A stretch of 34,641 nucleotides of DNA from positions 1-34,641 of the forward strand of contig JADGNQ010000052.1 of the NCBI GenBank assembly GCA_017883385.1, given 5' to 3'. Below are positions 32,783 through 34,641 of the stretch, piece after piece (the first letter of the stretch is position 1; the number at the start of each line of letters is the position of its first letter). The notes under the pieces are model-generated. The model ran no database searches. It saw nothing but the letters and a program-made list of their open reading frames with translations, and was not told the DNA's origin. The position numbers were made by a program, and so were the translations under genes. The stretch is from Candidatus Sulfotelmatobacter sp. GTDB taxonomy: Bacteria; Acidobacteriota; Terriglobia; Terriglobales; Acidobacteriaceae.

Positions 32783-33631
32783 CTACGAAATATATTCCCG
32801 GATGTATTCATCGCGAGAGTGGGCCAGTTCGCGGACGTCGCCGTCGAAGATCACTTTGCCGTCGCGCAAGATCAGGAAACTCATGGGAACGTCGCAGTAC
32901 TGCCCGCGCGGCAAGGCTCGCAGTTGATTGGTTTGCTTGTCGAATTGATGCGTGGCCATGGTGAAAGCGTCTTGCAGGCGGTGCGAGACAAGCAGGGAAC
33001 TGGTCTTGTAGACGTCACGCTGTTTCACGATCAATTCCACGATGGTATTGGATGTGACCGGGTCGAGGCCGCCGGTCGGCGAATCATAGAGCAACAATTC
33101 CGGTTGGGTAATAATGGCGCGAGCGATGGCCACGCGGCGGCGCATGCCTCCTGAGAGTTCGGACGGGAACAGGTCGAGGGTGTGTTCCAGTTCGACAAAG
33201 CGCAATGCCTCTCGCACACGCCGGTCGATGTCGTCGTCGTAAATGCCGTGCTGCTCCATGAGCCGGTAGGCGACATTTTCGCGCACGGTCAGCGAGTCGA
33301 ACAGCGCGCTCTCTTGGAAAACCATGCCGAGCCGGCCACGCAGCGGGAAAAGATCCTGCTCGCGCATCTGGGTGACTTCATTGCCCAGTACGGTGATGCG
33401 TCCCGAGTCCGGCTGCATCAGACCAAGCGCGAGCTTCAGGATGCTGCTCTTGCCAGCTCCGGCCACGCCAAACAGGGCCTTTGTTTCTCCGAAGGGAAGC
33501 CGGAACGAAACGCCGCGCAAAACTTGATTCTCTTCAAATGCAAGATGCACATCTTCGAACGAGATAGCGGACCTGGACGGCCGCTGCGTTGCTTGGGCGG
33601 CGCGGTCGATGGGCAGGGTAGGCGTGGACAT
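32783..33631 (-). CDS. MlaF-like ABC ATPase with non-canonical Walker B
   Basis: A 282-aa ATPase, second gene of an operon with the MlaE-like permease. Walker A GVAGAGKS (55-62), Q-loop VFQESALFDSLTVRENV, signature LSGGMRRR (159-166) and Walker B LLLYD (179-183). The residue after Walker B is Ser184 instead of the catalytic Glu (DSPTGGLDP), and the switch His is present (LLVSHRLQDA). An extra segment of about 20 residues follows the H-loop (FDKQTNQLRALPRGQYCDV). The family powers phospholipid or toluene-tolerance-type (Mla/Ttg2/Mkl) transport. The ATG lies 4 nt after the mlaE stop. Confidence 0.87.
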   Translation of the reverse strand: MSTPTLPIDRAAQATQRPSRSAISFEDVHLAFEENQVLRGVSFRLPFGETKALFGVAGAGKSSILKLALGLMQPDSGRITVLGNEVTQMREQDLFPLRGRLGMVFQESALFDSLTVRENVAYRLMEQHGIYDDDIDRRVREALRFVELEHTLDLFPSELSGGMRRRVAIARAIITQPELLLYDSPTGGLDPVTSNTIVELIVKQRDVYKTSSLLVSHRLQDAFTMATHQFDKQTNQLRALPRGQYCDVPMSFLILRDGKVIFDGDVRELAHSRDEYIREYIS

Positions 33632-33635
33632 GCGA

Positions 33636-34418
33636 TTACTTGTAAGACAACACGGAGATCAACAGTTTCGTAACAAAGAAATCGGTAACCAGGATAAGCA
33701 CAGAGGCTGCGACCACGGCCTGGGTTGTCGCCCGGCCTACGCCCTGCGTGCCACCACGCGCGGTCATCCCGTAGTAGCAGCCGACCGTCGCGATGATGAA
33801 GCCGAACAAGGTTGGTTTCAGCAATCCCATGAATACGTCCTGAAACACCAGGACCTGCCAGGCATTGCTCCAGTACTGGCGCGCGTCCAGGCTCAGAAAC
33901 AGCTTGGCCACCATGAGCCCGCCGGCCAGTCCTACCAGATCCGAGATGATGCTGAGGAAGAACAGCATGAACACGGTCGCGGTGACGCGCGGGGTTACCA
34001 GCTTCTTAATGGGATCGGTGCCGAGCGCCCGCATGGCGTCGATCTGTTCCGTCACCACCATGGAGCCCAGTTCGCTCGCCATGCCGGAAGAATTGCGCCC
34101 AGCAACCATAAGGCCGGTGAGCACCGGGCCCAGTTCGCGCACCATGGATGTGGAAACAAGTTGGCCGATCAGGGTGATGGAGCCGAAGCGCTGCAGGGTG
34201 TTGGCGGTCTGCAAGGCGAGGACGCCTCCGGTAAAGAAGCCGGTCAGCACCACGATAGGGAGAGATCCCACCCCAATCCCGTCAGCCTGTTGGACCATAT
34301 CTCCGAAATACAGAGGCTTGCGGAAGAGATTGGCTACGGATTGTACGGCCAGCAGGGTGTATTCCTGAACCGCCTGGACTTTCTCCTTAGCGAACTCCGT
34401 GGGCGAGGTCAGTTCCAT
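33636..34418 (-). CDS. mlaE: MlaE-like phospholipid ABC permease
   Basis: A 260-aa inner-membrane permease of the MlaE family, usual length. It opens with an amphipathic N-terminal helix, then about five hydrophobic segments. The hallmark block is GRNSSGMASELGSMVVTEQI followed by DAMRALGTDPIKKLVTPR. I chose ATG at 34418; an in-frame TTG at 34451 would add 11 residues, and neither has a strong ribosome-binding site. It is the first gene of the mlaE-mlaF pair and should move lipids between the envelope membranes with an MCE-domain partner. No MCE gene lies between mlaF and the convergent M24 gene. Confidence 0.92.
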   Translation of the reverse strand: MELTSPTEFAKEKVQAVQEYTLLAVQSVANLFRKPLYFGDMVQQADGIGVGSLPIVVLTGFFTGGVLALQTANTLQRFGSITLIGQLVSTSMVRELGPVLTGLMVAGRNSSGMASELGSMVVTEQIDAMRALGTDPIKKLVTPRVTATVFMLFFLSIISDLVGLAGGLMVAKLFLSLDARQYWSNAWQVLVFQDVFMGLLKPTLFGFIIATVGCYYGMTARGGTQGVGRATTQAVVAASVLILVTDFFVTKLLISVLSYK

Positions 34419-34527
34419 GCGATTCGGAAGACCGGCGCGTGGTGCAGGCAAACCGCCGAGCTTGACCGAACTATAACAGAGAAGGCTGTCAGGGATCAGC
34501 CGTCGGTTCGCCGCGGCCTCGCGTCAA

Positions 34528-34560
34528 TGAGCGCTATGGCCTGTGGGTGTTGAAAAAGTC
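34528..34560 (+). repeat. 33-bp repeat, right copy (inverted partner at 62-94)
   Basis: Matches the copy at 62-94 in the opposite orientation, with one mismatch (T versus A at the tenth position). It lies about 110 nt upstream of the MlaE-like gene. Beyond it, to the window end, I see no gene. Confidence 0.75.
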
Positions 34561-34641
34561 CCTCAAAAGAACAGCTTTTCATCTGCGAGCATGCCGTCAC
34601 CGGTTTTCTTGTCTCCGTTCGACTAAGTGGTAGCCGGCAGA

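Noticed and set aside
33609-34553. 314-aa plus-strand open frame over mlaE
   Set aside because: His/Gln/Gly-rich shadow with no signals; the minus strand has the MlaE signature.

Overview
The window is high-GC, densely coded bacterial DNA. It resembles an Acidobacteriota (Terriglobia/Koribacter-like) chromosome. This is inferred from the DUF5818 small secreted protein, DUF4097 and DUF3857 proteins, many Sec-exported products, and several families of short dispersed hairpin repeats. No rRNA, tRNA, CRISPR array, transposase or phage gene is visible, so it reads as ordinary chromosome with small operons on both strands.

Layout. (1) 0.5-12.6 kb: an unrecognised 499-aa protein; purU (formyl-THF deformylase); a 50-aa CxC mini-protein divergent from purU; two tandem PYROXD2/phytoene-dehydrogenase-like FAD oxidoreductases; a secreted HNH-type protein; a stand-alone GcvT-like aminomethyltransferase with a small unknown protein; and two APC amino-acid permeases, the second coupled to a 55-aa zinc-ribbon protein. 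PurU, GcvT, flavoenzymes and amino-acid permeases together suggest one-carbon/N-methyl amino-acid catabolism (inference). (2) 12.6-15.6 kb: a two-gene exported/membrane operon, a SAM methyltransferase and a DUF4097 protein. (3) 15.8-18.1 kb: a compact operon of outer-membrane porin, monoheme cytochrome c, stand-alone CuA-type cupredoxin and DUF5818 protein, which looks like an undescribed envelope electron-transfer or copper module. (4) 18.1-23.6 kb: a GT39-like membrane glycosyltransferase, then TetR - DevC - DevA - DevB, an exporter with a TetR operator-like site. (5) 23.7-27.7 kb: ankyrin protein plus GH113 lipoprotein (beta-mannanase family), divergent from a processive GT2 of the CslA/glucomannan-synthase type, suggesting mannan-type polysaccharide synthesis and trimming. 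(6) 27.7-32.7 kb: a DUF3857 protein whose transglutaminase triad is entirely replaced, a thioredoxin remnant without CxxC, an orphan sugar-type binding lipoprotein and a secreted M24 aminopeptidase P-like protein. (7) 32.8-34.4 kb: MlaF/MlaE-like lipid ABC transporter genes with a Ser in place of the catalytic Glu of the ATPase and no MCE gene beside them.

A 33-bp sequence near the left edge (62-94) recurs in inverted orientation near the right edge (34528-34560) with one mismatch. Several hairpin repeats sit between operons. All functional calls rest on reading motifs by eye; no database search was possible.
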